NCBI GenBank assembly: GCA_964439435.1
Contig: CAYTOF010000011.1
Span: 1 to 44,765 of the forward strand
Length of the DNA: 44,765 nucleotides
Direction of reading: 5' to 3'
Origin: CAYTOF01 sp964439435
GTDB lineage: Bacteria > Bacillota > Clostridia > Oscillospirales > QAMX01
The notes beneath the pieces were generated by a model. The model was not told the DNA's origin, did not search any database, and was given only the letters and a program-made list of their open reading frames with translations. Position numbers and translations under genes: made by a program. Shown here one piece after another: positions 8,256 through 16,100 of the stretch. Numbering within the stretch: the first letter of the stretch is position 1; the number at the start of each line of letters is the position of its first letter.

Positions 8256-9509
8256 TTATTCGGCCTTGAGCTGGCTCGCGATTTCCACGGTTGCGGACTG
8301 GTATGCGAAAATGAGGGAAAACGAAACCGAGAGGAAAAACGCGCATATCAGAAATGTCACAGCCGAGTATGGGCTTATATGAATTGTCCATGTGGTGTCA
8401 AAGAAAATCCGCCGCACCGCCTTGTATATCACCGCGAGGCCGAAAACGACATAGATCGACACCGCAATATCCGAGCTCATGACAATTACACCCTCTCGGA
8501 AGAACTGGCCGACAATATCCCTTTTGCGCGCCCCGACCGCGCGCTTGACACCGATTTCAAATCGTCGCTCGTTGAGCGCATTTTTAAAGCAGCTGTATAA
8601 ATTTATCGCAAGCAAAGTAAACAGGATAACGGCCGAGAGACCTTTAAGAAAAACCTTGTCCCTTATCTCTTCGTTTGCTCTGTCCATATAAAATACATTT
8701 GAGTTTATGGAAACACCCAACTCACTTGCCGAGGTTAAAACCTCCGACATCCTTTTTGAGTATATGTGCAACACGCCACTGCCGTATTTGTTATACTCCT
8801 TTGCCACGGCTTGCGGCGCAAAAACCGCAACACGGTGAATATATTGCGTTTTCTCTTCAAATTTCACCACCTCCGGCGATGAGGGCGCAACTCTGAGGTC
8901 CTCGATAATACCCACAACCTTAAATGTCTTAAGCTCGGTTATTCCGTCACCCATTTCGATGGGCAACTCTACGGTTACCGCGGTTGTCCCTTGTTTGTCA
9001 TAGAGCATGTCGTAAAAGTGCTTGTTTATAATAACCTCATCGTCGGCGCCGAAGGTGCTTTCGCCGGCAATTATCTTTGCTTTGTTGTATATGGGACTGC
9101 TGTTATAATAATACTTGTATTGGTAATAGCCGAAAAAGTCATTCGGAACAAACTCAACACCCGCCATAATGGTGTTGTTTTGGTCTCCATAATGAGCAAG
9201 GTTCACAGCTCCGGCAAAGCTTTTATAATAATATGTGTCCTCCATATCCTCAAGCCTGTCAAGAAACAGCTCATACCGCCCCTCTTCTCCAAGGGTGTCG
9301 GTTCTATATATAAAAGCGTAATTACGGGATGCTGAGTTTGTATACTTATATCTGTTATACAGCGACGAATCCGTCCAGACAAAAAAGCCGAGGAGCAGTG
9401 CAAACGACATTATCATTGTGATAGACAAAAGCACATAACTTTTCATATTCCGCCCGGCCATTAGAAGCGCGTGGTCAAGGGCCTTATTTTTTTGTCTTTT
9501 GGTTTTCAC
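8256..9509 (-). CDS. ABC transporter permease, FtsX/MacB type (second copy)
   Basis: A 417-residue permease. One helix near the N-terminus (about 27-48, SYVLLSITMIMSFALLLGFF) is followed by a large extracellular domain to about residue 290. Three C-terminal helices form an FtsX-like domain, with the conserved cytoplasmic stretch NALNERRFEIGVKRAVGARKRDIVGQFFREG between the first two. This is the MacB layout. The start is GTG, with GGAAAGGAG about 11 bases before it. It is a paralogue of the permease just upstream (9567-10760): both start with a HALLM.GRN..SYVLLS stretch and both end in AE after a VEIA.QLK stretch. Two different permeases with one ATPase suggest a heterodimeric complex. It is the last gene of the operon. 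Confidence 0.88.
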   Translation of the reverse strand: MKTKRQKNKALDHALLMAGRNMKSYVLLSITMIMSFALLLGFFVWTDSSLYNRYKYTNSASRNYAFIYRTDTLGEEGRYELFLDRLEDMEDTYYYKSFAGAVNLAHYGDQNNTIMAGVEFVPNDFFGYYQYKYYYNSSPIYNKAKIIAGESTFGADDEVIINKHFYDMLYDKQGTTAVTVELPIEMGDGITELKTFKVVGIIEDLRVAPSSPEVVKFEEKTQYIHRVAVFAPQAVAKEYNKYGSGVLHIYSKRMSEVLTSASELGVSINSNVFYMDRANEEIRDKVFLKGLSAVILFTLLAINLYSCFKNALNERRFEIGVKRAVGARKRDIVGQFFREGVIVMSSDIAVSIYVVFGLAVIYKAVRRIFFDTTWTIHISPYSAVTFLICAFFLSVSFSLIFAYQSATVEIASQLKAE

Positions 9510-9566
9510 ATTTAATTCACTCCTTTCCGGGGTAGGCGCGCGGTCTTGGTTATGAAGCCTCTGCGC

Positions 9567-10760
9567 CTATTCGGCTTTGAGCTGGCCTGCGATTTCCACT
9601 GTCGCAGACCGGTAGGCAAATATCAGGGAAAATGAAACCGAGAGGAAAAAGGCGGAGGACAGGAAAATAACGGCGGAGTGAGCGCTTAGGCTAATCGTCC
9701 ACTCAGTGCCGTAGAAGAGCCTCTGCACTGCCTTATAGACCGCGGCGAGGTTGACAACGAGCAGAACGGACGCGGCGGTGTTTGCGAGCATGACAACCAT
9801 GCCCTCTCGGAAAAACTGACCGACGATGTTTATCCTGTTTGCGCCGATTGCGAGTTTGACACCAATCTCGAAGCGCCGCTCGTTAAGCGCGTTTTTAAAG
9901 CTGCTGTAGAGGTTTATGCCGAGCAGCAAAAACAGTATGCCGGCCGACATCCCCTTTATCATTACCTGCGCGCGCATGTCCTTGAGCGCCGAGTTTTGCA
10001 GCTTGTAGGGCACGCTGCACTCAATCCCGAATACGTCGCAGAGCGAGGCGATTTCACCTATCCCATTTTCCGAGTATACAAGCATAAGCCTTTTGTCGTA
10101 CTCCGATACCTCCGAGAGCGGCATGAGAATGCGCACATGCGTCTCCCCCTCTGTTTCTTTCGACTCGCCGTCTTCAATCGTGCCAATTACGCTGTATTCC
10201 TTTAGCTCCATGCTCCCGTTCCTGTTTTCATAGGGCAAATTGAGCATCTGCTCGCCGCCGAGCAGGTGTGTGAGCGTTTTGTCGATTATGATTTGATTGT
10301 CGGCGGTAAATCGGCTCTCGCCGCTGACAACGTCAAGCCTTTCCGGAATCTGCCCGGAGAGCGCATAAAATACCCAGAAGTCAGCCGGAACATAGCTTAC
10401 CGTTGCGGTTATTTTACTTTCTTCGTCCCTTCTGAGCCCAAGCTCGGTCTCTTTTTCGAAGTATTGGTAAAAATGCGTGTTCGTCATGCGCCCCATACGG
10501 TAAATGAGCATATTGAGCTTTCCGGTCACCGTTTCATTCGAGCTTGAGTAGTTCGAATACGAGCTCCTGAGCAGTGCGATTTTGCTGTCCGCCGCGAAGG
10601 TCAGTTTATAGTCGTTGTAAAGCCCGGAGTCTGAAATCACAAAAAAGCCGAGCAAAAACGAAAACGACAGTATTATCGTCACCGACAGGAGCACATAGCT
10701 CCTTGCATTTCTCCCGACCATAAGCAGAGCGTGCCTCGCGGGGCTATTTCGCCTTTTCAT
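9567..10760 (-). CDS. ABC transporter permease, FtsX/MacB type (first copy)
   Basis: A 397-residue permease with the same layout as its downstream paralogue: N-terminal helix, extracellular domain, then three helices with NALNERRFEIGVKLAIGANRINIVGQFFREG. It overlaps the end of the ATPase gene by 17 bases, implying translational coupling. The ATG at 10760 is chosen because GAGGG lies 8 bases before it; an ATG nine bases further upstream has no such spacing. It probably pairs with the 8256 permease, using energy from the 10744 ATPase, to move a substrate or transmit force across the membrane. Alternatives are peptide resistance or lipoprotein handling. Confidence 0.88.
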   Translation of the reverse strand: MKRRNSPARHALLMVGRNARSYVLLSVTIILSFSFLLGFFVISDSGLYNDYKLTFAADSKIALLRSSYSNYSSSNETVTGKLNMLIYRMGRMTNTHFYQYFEKETELGLRRDEESKITATVSYVPADFWVFYALSGQIPERLDVVSGESRFTADNQIIIDKTLTHLLGGEQMLNLPYENRNGSMELKEYSVIGTIEDGESKETEGETHVRILMPLSEVSEYDKRLMLVYSENGIGEIASLCDVFGIECSVPYKLQNSALKDMRAQVMIKGMSAGILFLLLGINLYSSFKNALNERRFEIGVKLAIGANRINIVGQFFREGMVVMLANTAASVLLVVNLAAVYKAVQRLFYGTEWTISLSAHSAVIFLSSAFFLSVSFSLIFAYRSATVEIAGQLKAE

Positions 10761-11394
10761 GCAGCACACCCTCTTTCAGCTCGAGTATTTTATCCGCACG
10801 TGCGGCCACCGCAAGGTCGTGCGTTATTATTATCACCGCGCGCCCCTTTGCGTGCTCGTGCGCGAGCAAATCGAGCACAATGTCGCGGTTCCCTTCGTCA
10901 AGGTTCCCCGTCGGCTCGTCGGCGATTATGAGTCCCGGGTCCAATATCAGGGCGCGGGCTATGGCAACGCGCTGCTTTTCTCCGCCGCTCAACACGTTTA
11001 CACGCGTGTCGAGCAGCGGCTCTATGTCGAGAAGCTTCACAAGCCCGTCGAAATCGCAGTCCTGTTTTTTTGAGTAGAGTGTCGGCAGTAGTATGTTCTC
11101 CCGGCTGGTCAGCGTCGGGATAAGGTTGTATGACTGGAATATAAAGCCGATGCTCTCAAGGCGCAGTTCGGCGTAATCCCTTTTGTTTTTTATATCAAGG
11201 CCGTTGAAGGTATAACTCCCGCCGCTGCTGCTCTCGATGAGCCCCAAAATGTTCATCAGCGTCGATTTCCCCGAGCCGGATTTTCCGACGATTGCGTAAT
11301 AGCTGCTTCCGTTGATTTTCAAATCAACCGCGGTCAGCACAGGCCTTGCGTAGCTCTTTTGTATTCCCCGAAGCTCGATATCTACCTCTTTCAT
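10744..11394 (-). CDS. ABC transporter ATPase, MacB/LolD type
   Basis: A 216-residue stand-alone ATPase. Walker A is GKSGSGKST (about 37-45), the signature LSGGEKQRVAIARAL is in the middle, Walker B is LIIADEPTGNLD and the switch histidine is in IITHD. The spacing and the ADEPTGNLD form are typical of the MacB/LolD/FtsE class, which works with FtsX-like permeases. AAGGAGG precedes the ATG by 7 bases. It lies between the membrane-fusion-like gene (36 bases upstream) and the permease it overlaps, so the three are clearly one complex. Confidence 0.93.
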   Translation of the reverse strand: MKEVDIELRGIQKSYARPVLTAVDLKINGSSYYAIVGKSGSGKSTLMNILGLIESSSGGSYTFNGLDIKNKRDYAELRLESIGFIFQSYNLIPTLTSRENILLPTLYSKKQDCDFDGLVKLLDIEPLLDTRVNVLSGGEKQRVAIARALILDPGLIIADEPTGNLDEGNRDIVLDLLAHEHAKGRAVIIITHDLAVAARADKILELKEGVLHEKAK

Positions 11395-11430
11395 GCGGAC
11401 CTCCTTTATAAAGCTTGATTAGCGCGCAAT

Positions 11431-12252
11431 CTAACTTCTCTGAAGGCCAACAAACTGAGCGTAGCCCGAGTCGCAGTACCAGCCCTCCTCGGCTCCTGTT
11501 ATTGTGATAAGCGTGCCGTTGCTTATGCCGACGTCGACTTCAACCTCGCCGATAACCAGACCAGACTCATCTACCCGCCTTATGTAATACGGCCCGCCGA
11601 TCTCCTTTTGGTAGACGCATTTGCGGTGCACCACCAGCACATTGTTGTAAACCGTGCCGGTGTAAACTTTAAATGTCTTCGCCGCGCCATATAAGAACTG
11701 CGCGCCCGTCACAGAAAAGACAGCCCTGCGTCCGGACGAGTCCGTCATGTTTGAGAGCGAGAAGAGCTCCAATGTCGCGCCGACCTCGGTCTCGAACGTG
11801 TCGCCAACTTCAAGGAGACGGCCCTCATCCACCGAGCACTCGAAGACGAGGCTGTCAAGATCGAGCAGCTTCACAAATCCGTCTTTCCCGTAAAGGCTCA
11901 TGTCGGAGACAATGCCGTTCACGCTTGAGACTATCTCAGTGTCACCGATGAGCGCGAGAACATCCCCGACCTTGACCTCGTCTCCCGTTGAAACATAGGT
12001 CCTCACAGTCTTTGAATCGTTATTCTCCGCGTTGACAAACACATAGCTCTTCGAGGTGATTGTCCCCGAGAGCTCAAAGCTCTCGCTCACGGACTGGCGG
12101 AAAACCTGCCGAGGGTCGCCGTAGGCCTTCTCGACGATTTTATACTCTGCCTCCGGCTTATACTCCTGCATCTCAAGGTATGAGACATACCCGATGAGCA
12201 AAAGCGGGAGAATAAACATTATCGCACCGAGTATGATTATAGTTTTTTTCAT
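11431..12252 (-). CDS. Membrane-fusion (HlyD/MacA-like) protein of an ABC exporter
   Basis: A 273-residue protein with an N-terminal membrane anchor (about 3-24) and an extracellular part. VSTGDEVKVGDVLALIG and VNGIVSDMSLYGKDGFVKLLDLDSLVFECSVDE form a biotinyl-lipoyl-like half-motif and the start of a beta-barrel, as in adaptor proteins of MacAB-type pumps. A long coiled-coil hairpin, as in Gram-negative adaptors, is missing between the lipoyl halves, as expected in a Gram-positive. AAGGAG lies 9 bases before the ATG at 12252, which beats an in-frame ATG 39 bases upstream. The gene follows the partial lipoprotein copy by only 16 bases and precedes the ATPase. Confidence 0.8.
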   Translation of the reverse strand: MKKTIIILGAIMFILPLLLIGYVSYLEMQEYKPEAEYKIVEKAYGDPRQVFRQSVSESFELSGTITSKSYVFVNAENNDSKTVRTYVSTGDEVKVGDVLALIGDTEIVSSVNGIVSDMSLYGKDGFVKLLDLDSLVFECSVDEGRLLEVGDTFETEVGATLELFSLSNMTDSSGRRAVFSVTGAQFLYGAAKTFKVYTGTVYNNVLVVHRKCVYQKEIGGPYYIRRVDESGLVIGEVEVDVGISNGTLITITGAEEGWYCDSGYAQFVGLQRS

Positions 12253-12268
12253 GGCTGGACGCTCCTTC

Positions 12269-12742
12269 TTATGGAATTCGTATCTTGTCATAAAAATTTA
12301 AATAATACGACAATACATCGACCTCATCCACTTCTGAGGCATAAACCTCATATGCATTCGGACGGGTACGAAACATTGAATGGTAATACGCCTCAAACTT
12401 TTGTCCGTTTATCTCATACTCCATGACCACATAAATAATGGTAAAATATGTGGCATTGCCTTCCAATGCCTTTTCATAAACGGAAATTAAAGGGGTCAAA
12501 ACGGTTCCTTTTGAAAAATCCATAGGGATGCTATCCCATATCTGATCCAAAGCGGCATCGTCTGTTTCACTTTCCAAGGTTATATTTGATATATTCGCAC
12601 TCTCATTTAAGAGATAAAATCCTGTAATTTTTATATCTTCCGAACAGGTAAAACTGAAATCATCTGCAGGAACGGATGAGATAATATCAAATACGAAAAA
12701 AGGGATGTCGGTTAGATTTTTTATATGGTCGAGCACACTCAT
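12269..12742 (-). CDS. Partial duplicate of the lipoprotein C-terminal domain
   Basis: A 157-residue reading frame that matches the C-terminal part of the neighbouring lipoprotein (12803-13966). Aligned blocks include ITGFYLLNESANISNI against ITGFHLLGADTEITDI, MDFSKGTVLTP against MSFSAGTTINP, IYVVMEYEINGQKFEAYY against IYVIMDYELGGEKCSAYF, and VDEVDVLSYY against VDKVNLLSYY. It has no signal peptide or lipobox, and no good ribosome site before its ATG, so it may be a remnant of a tandem duplication rather than a working gene. A stop lies in frame just upstream. It could still be made as a cytoplasmic domain by readthrough coupling. The function of the domain is unknown. Confidence 0.7.
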   Translation of the reverse strand: MSVLDHIKNLTDIPFFVFDIISSVPADDFSFTCSEDIKITGFYLLNESANISNITLESETDDAALDQIWDSIPMDFSKGTVLTPLISVYEKALEGNATYFTIIYVVMEYEINGQKFEAYYHSMFRTRPNAYEVYASEVDEVDVLSYYLNFYDKIRIP

Positions 12743-12802
12743 CAGGGCACATTGTTATAGCATTTTTTATCTGCACCTCAATCACCTCTGCGGGATGTAA
12801 AT

Positions 12803-13966
12803 TTACTCCATAATGTTAAAATAATAATCATTATAATATGAGAGGAGGTTTACTTTGTCTACAATGTATGCATAAAGCTCTATAGCGGAAGGCCTGCTTT
12901 CATAAGCGAAGCTAAAGTATGCACTGCATTTTTCGCCGCCGAGCTCATAATCCATGATGACATAAATGCTTTCGTTATACATAAGTCTTCCTGCAAGGTT
13001 TTTGTTTTTAAGCTTAAATCTCGGATTTATTGTCGTCCCTGCGGAAAAAGACATCGGTTCACCTGTCCACAGTTGATTAATTGACCCGGATGCATTCTTT
13101 ACATCAAGGCTGATATCGGTTATTTCGGTATCTGCGCCGAGCAAGTGAAAGCCTGTTATTGTAATGGTGTCTGTCAATGATAACAAAAGCATATCCACCG
13201 ATAAACGGCCCTCGTTATTGGGAATTATTCCATATACACCGGCGCTTCCGGAGGCGGAAAAGCCCTTCAAGTATAATAAATCATCCCCGTCGAATGTATG
13301 ATTTATTGTAATTTTGCCTATGTCAAGAACATGGTCTTCCCCGTCTATTGTTACGGTTATCCGGTTTATCTCCTCGCTTCCGGTTTTTTCTATTTCGTCC
13401 CAATTAAATGCTATACTGACAAGATATCTATACAGCTCCGGGATATTATCAATATTCTCCATATATTCTTTTAGGTAAAGACGACTGTATTCATCATATG
13501 CGGCATAAGCCGGAGAGCCTTCACCTGATTCAATGGCCGCCTCGTATAAGCTGTACATCAGCTTCCAGTCCACATTTTGATAACACTGGAACAGGTGACG
13601 GGGAAATCCGGTTTCATCTTCGACTTGCAGAGAAGACGAATATATATATGGCGTCTCTAATCCGTCTATGGAAACACTTATATCATCTTCGAGCTCTTTT
13701 GAAGTCAGCACCAGAAAAGAGATGGAGTTTGTGATGCTCAACTTCTTATAAAAATTGTAGTCAAAATCCTCCGGTGTTATTATCAGCAAGTCCTCGGCGG
13801 GTTTGGAAAATGTCCTAATGTCCTTTGGATCCGCTTTGGTCCAGAGGGTTTCCGAAACGGAACTGCCGGGCTTTTCTTTATCATTTCCCCCGCAAGCTGT
13901 CAAGAGAAGAAATGTGAGGGCGAGAAGAAGCGCCACGATTATTTTGTGTATATTGTTTATTTTCAT
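12803..13966 (-). CDS. Lipoprotein of unknown function leading an ABC exporter operon
   Basis: A 387-residue exported lipoprotein. After MKINNIHK comes a hydrophobic segment and the lipobox LLTAC, with the acylated cysteine at about residue 25, then GGNDKEKPGSS, a flexible linker. The body is rich in beta-strand patterns and acidic residues; I recognise no family. The C-terminal 140 residues recur as the separate downstream reading frame 12269-12742. AAGGAG lies 6 bases before the ATG at 13966. As first gene of the MacB-like operon, it may be a surface partner or substrate-binding part of the exporter. That is inferred only from position. Confidence 0.75.
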   Translation of the reverse strand: MKINNIHKIIVALLLALTFLLLTACGGNDKEKPGSSVSETLWTKADPKDIRTFSKPAEDLLIITPEDFDYNFYKKLSITNSISFLVLTSKELEDDISVSIDGLETPYIYSSSLQVEDETGFPRHLFQCYQNVDWKLMYSLYEAAIESGEGSPAYAAYDEYSRLYLKEYMENIDNIPELYRYLVSIAFNWDEIEKTGSEEINRITVTIDGEDHVLDIGKITINHTFDGDDLLYLKGFSASGSAGVYGIIPNNEGRLSVDMLLLSLTDTITITGFHLLGADTEITDISLDVKNASGSINQLWTGEPMSFSAGTTINPRFKLKNKNLAGRLMYNESIYVIMDYELGGEKCSAYFSFAYESRPSAIELYAYIVDKVNLLSYYNDYYFNIME

Positions 13967-14083
13967 ATATTTCTCCTTATTGCACACAAATACAATACTG
14001 ATTACACGACAAAATCAGATAACGCAGTTTGCGTTAAAAATTTGGCAGGCACATGCGGAGAGCCAAAGCACCTTATAACACAA

Positions 14084-14165
14084 ATTATATAACTTTTATC
14101 CTATTGCAACAATGGACACAATATGCAAACGGGGGGGGGGATAATTTGTGCATGTTGCACAAATT
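14084..14165 (-). promoter_or_regulatory. Putative exporter operon promoter with G10 tract and dyad
   Basis: On the minus strand a perfect TATAAT lies at 14089-14084, with only TTGTTG as a -35 at 17 bases. Upstream are a run of ten Gs (14131-14140) and a perfect 9-base inverted repeat AATTTGTGC / GCACAAATT (14143-14165). A weak -35 with a dyad just upstream suits an activator. The remainder of 13967-14376 holds no convincing gene. Confidence 0.45.
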
Positions 14166-14381
14166 CTTTTCTTTGCCGGGGTTCATATGAAAACAAAAAC
14201 AAGTATACCGACATATTGGCTCTTTATATATGGGAAAAGCTTTGCAAACAAGCGCCGCCACATCATTTTTGAACGCTATGTCGTATGTTCTTTCTTCTTC
14301 CCATTGCCATCACAGCCTTTCTTTTCAGCTATTGTAGCAACTTATCTCTGTGTCCGCCAACCCGAGTCCGGGTTGCGAAAA

Positions 14382-14405
14382 GGGGGGCCACATTTGTGGC
14401 CCCCC
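14382..14405 (-). terminator. Intrinsic terminator of aspartokinase
   Basis: Perfect 10-base stem GGGGGGCCAC / GTGGCCCCCC with an ATTT loop, followed on the minus strand by TTTTCG. It lies 71 bases past the lysC stop. Confidence 0.85.
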
Positions 14406-14476
14406 TTATGGAGTACATATAAACTATTCAAGACTGGTTTTTATTAAAACTTTTGTGGCAACCCCATTTGTTTCAA

Positions 14477-15841
14477 TCAGTCGCAGAGGAGAGCCTCATA
14501 GAGAGCGCATACGCCGCGAATGCTGAGCTCGTTGTCAACGGCGAAAATCATGCTGACTTCGGAGGAACCTTGGCTTATCATCTTGATGTTGATGTCCGCT
14601 CCCGAGAGCGCCGCCGTCGCCTTGGCTGCTATGCCGATTGCCTGTTTCATGCCTTCACCGACGACGACTATAAGGCTCAGCCCGTTTGACACCACAACAT
14701 CGTCCGCTCCGAGCTCGTTTTTGATTCTGTCTGTTATGCGCTCCAAAATGCCGTTGTCCAGCAATGAGCTTTTTATGATGAGGGTCATGTCGTCAATGCC
14801 CGTGGGGGAATGCTCGTAGGAGATGCCCTCATCTTCTAAAATAGACAAGACCTTTCTGCCAAAGCCCACTTCTCTGTTCATGAGGTATTTGCTGATGTAT
14901 ATGCTTGTAAACCCGCCGTCACAGGCCACTCCGGCCACGCGCACGCTTTGGCTGAAGGTGTTTCTCTCCGACACAATCATCGTGCCCGGGCATGTCGGGT
15001 TGTTGGCGTTTCTGATGTTCACGGGGATACCCGCCCTAAACACAGGCAACAACGCCTCTTCTTGGTAGACATTGAAACCCGCATATGAGAGCTCGCGCAT
15101 CTCCCTGTAGGTGACAATGGAGATGGGCTTGGGGTTGTTTATGATCTTTGGGTTGACGGAGTAGACATAGTCGACATCCGTAAAGTTTTCGTAGACATCA
15201 GCCTCTATCGCTGCGGCTAATATGGCGCCCGTTATATCGCTGCCGCCTCTGGGGAATGTGGCGATTTCCCCCGCCTCTGTCCTGCCAAAAAACCCCGGGA
15301 AAACGACAATGCCGTCGATTTTGGAGAGATTAGCTTTGAGCAGGTCAAAGGACTTGTTCAGTATCTTGGCGTTTCCGTATTCGTTTGACAGGATCATCCC
15401 CGCTTCTCCGGGGTTTACATATGTGGCTTTGTGGCCGATTTTGTTGAGATACGCCGCGACAAGCTTTGCGTTGTTGTCCTCACCGGCAGCTTTCATCAGG
15501 TCAATAAACCGCTTGTCGCTGCTCGTGTCCGCATCGAGGCGTGAAACCAGATCTTTTTCAATGGCCTCGACCTCGCCCTCGACGTCGAGCCCCTCTGCGA
15601 TTTTTCTGAACCTGTCTATAATCGGCAACAATGCCTCCTCGCCGCTTGCTCTGCCCTCTTTAAGCGTCGCATTGGCCGCATCTATGAGCATGTCCGTCAC
15701 TTTTCTGTTAAAAGACGGGCTGATGCCCGGCGCAGAAACCACGACAATGCCTCGCTCGGCATCCGAGACGACGATGTCGCAGACATTTTTAATTAAACTT
15801 GCATCGGCAAGAGAAGAGCCTCCAAATTTTATGACCTTCAT
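14477..15841 (-). CDS. lysC: Aspartate kinase
   Basis: Aspartokinase phosphorylates L-aspartate, the first step to lysine, threonine, methionine and diaminopimelate. The 454-residue protein starts MKVIKFGGSSLADA, the kinase motif (KFGGSS where KFGGTS is usual). It has FPRGGSDITGAILAAA, DVDYVYSVNPKII and ELSYAGFNVYQEEALLPV in the amino acid kinase fold, and two ACT domains at the C-terminus, which suggests feedback control by an end product. It is monofunctional, with no homoserine dehydrogenase fused. The ATG at 15841 has AAAGGTGG upstream; a longer open frame to 16213 is without a start site and overlaps a terminator. It stands alone between two terminators. The leader is only about 35 bases, so no lysine riboswitch fits. 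Confidence 0.93.
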   Translation of the reverse strand: MKVIKFGGSSLADASLIKNVCDIVVSDAERGIVVVSAPGISPSFNRKVTDMLIDAANATLKEGRASGEEALLPIIDRFRKIAEGLDVEGEVEAIEKDLVSRLDADTSSDKRFIDLMKAAGEDNNAKLVAAYLNKIGHKATYVNPGEAGMILSNEYGNAKILNKSFDLLKANLSKIDGIVVFPGFFGRTEAGEIATFPRGGSDITGAILAAAIEADVYENFTDVDYVYSVNPKIINNPKPISIVTYREMRELSYAGFNVYQEEALLPVFRAGIPVNIRNANNPTCPGTMIVSERNTFSQSVRVAGVACDGGFTSIYISKYLMNREVGFGRKVLSILEDEGISYEHSPTGIDDMTLIIKSSLLDNGILERITDRIKNELGADDVVVSNGLSLIVVVGEGMKQAIGIAAKATAALSGADINIKMISQGSSEVSMIFAVDNELSIRGVCALYEALLCD

Positions 15842-15881
15842 AGTATGATATTTCCACCTTTTATCACTTTCAATGAGGCTT

Positions 15882-15910
15882 ATTTTACCATAACAAAGGG
15901 CTCTTTGCAA
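15882..15910 (-). promoter_or_regulatory. Putative sigma-A promoter of lysC
   Basis: On the minus strand TTGCAA (15910-15905), a 17-base spacer and TAAAAT (15887-15882). The predicted transcript starts about 35 bases before the lysC ATG. Confidence 0.65.
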
Positions 15911-15970
15911 GATATTTGTACAAAGGTGTGGTCGCCTCGCGGATGTGTTCTCACGGAAGGTTGTAAAATT

Positions 15971-16002
15971 CAACCCCCGTATCCGAGACGGAACGGGGGT
16001 TG
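15971..16002 (-). terminator. Intrinsic terminator of the ABC exporter pair
   Basis: Perfect 10-base stem CAACCCCCGT / ACGGGGGTTG with a 12-base loop, followed on the minus strand by AATTTTA. It lies about 100 bases past the stop at 16101. Confidence 0.75.
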
Positions 16003-16100
16003 CGAAAGTGTTTTGTCGGAAACAGCGACAAGGTGCAGATAGTGCATATCCACGCTGCCCATGTGCCGACTTCACGGTAAATTGTACTTGTTGTGTGTTT

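Noticed and set aside
15842..15881. Lysine riboswitch before lysC
   Set aside because: The predicted leader is about 35 bases, too short for the L-box, and no such fold is visible.
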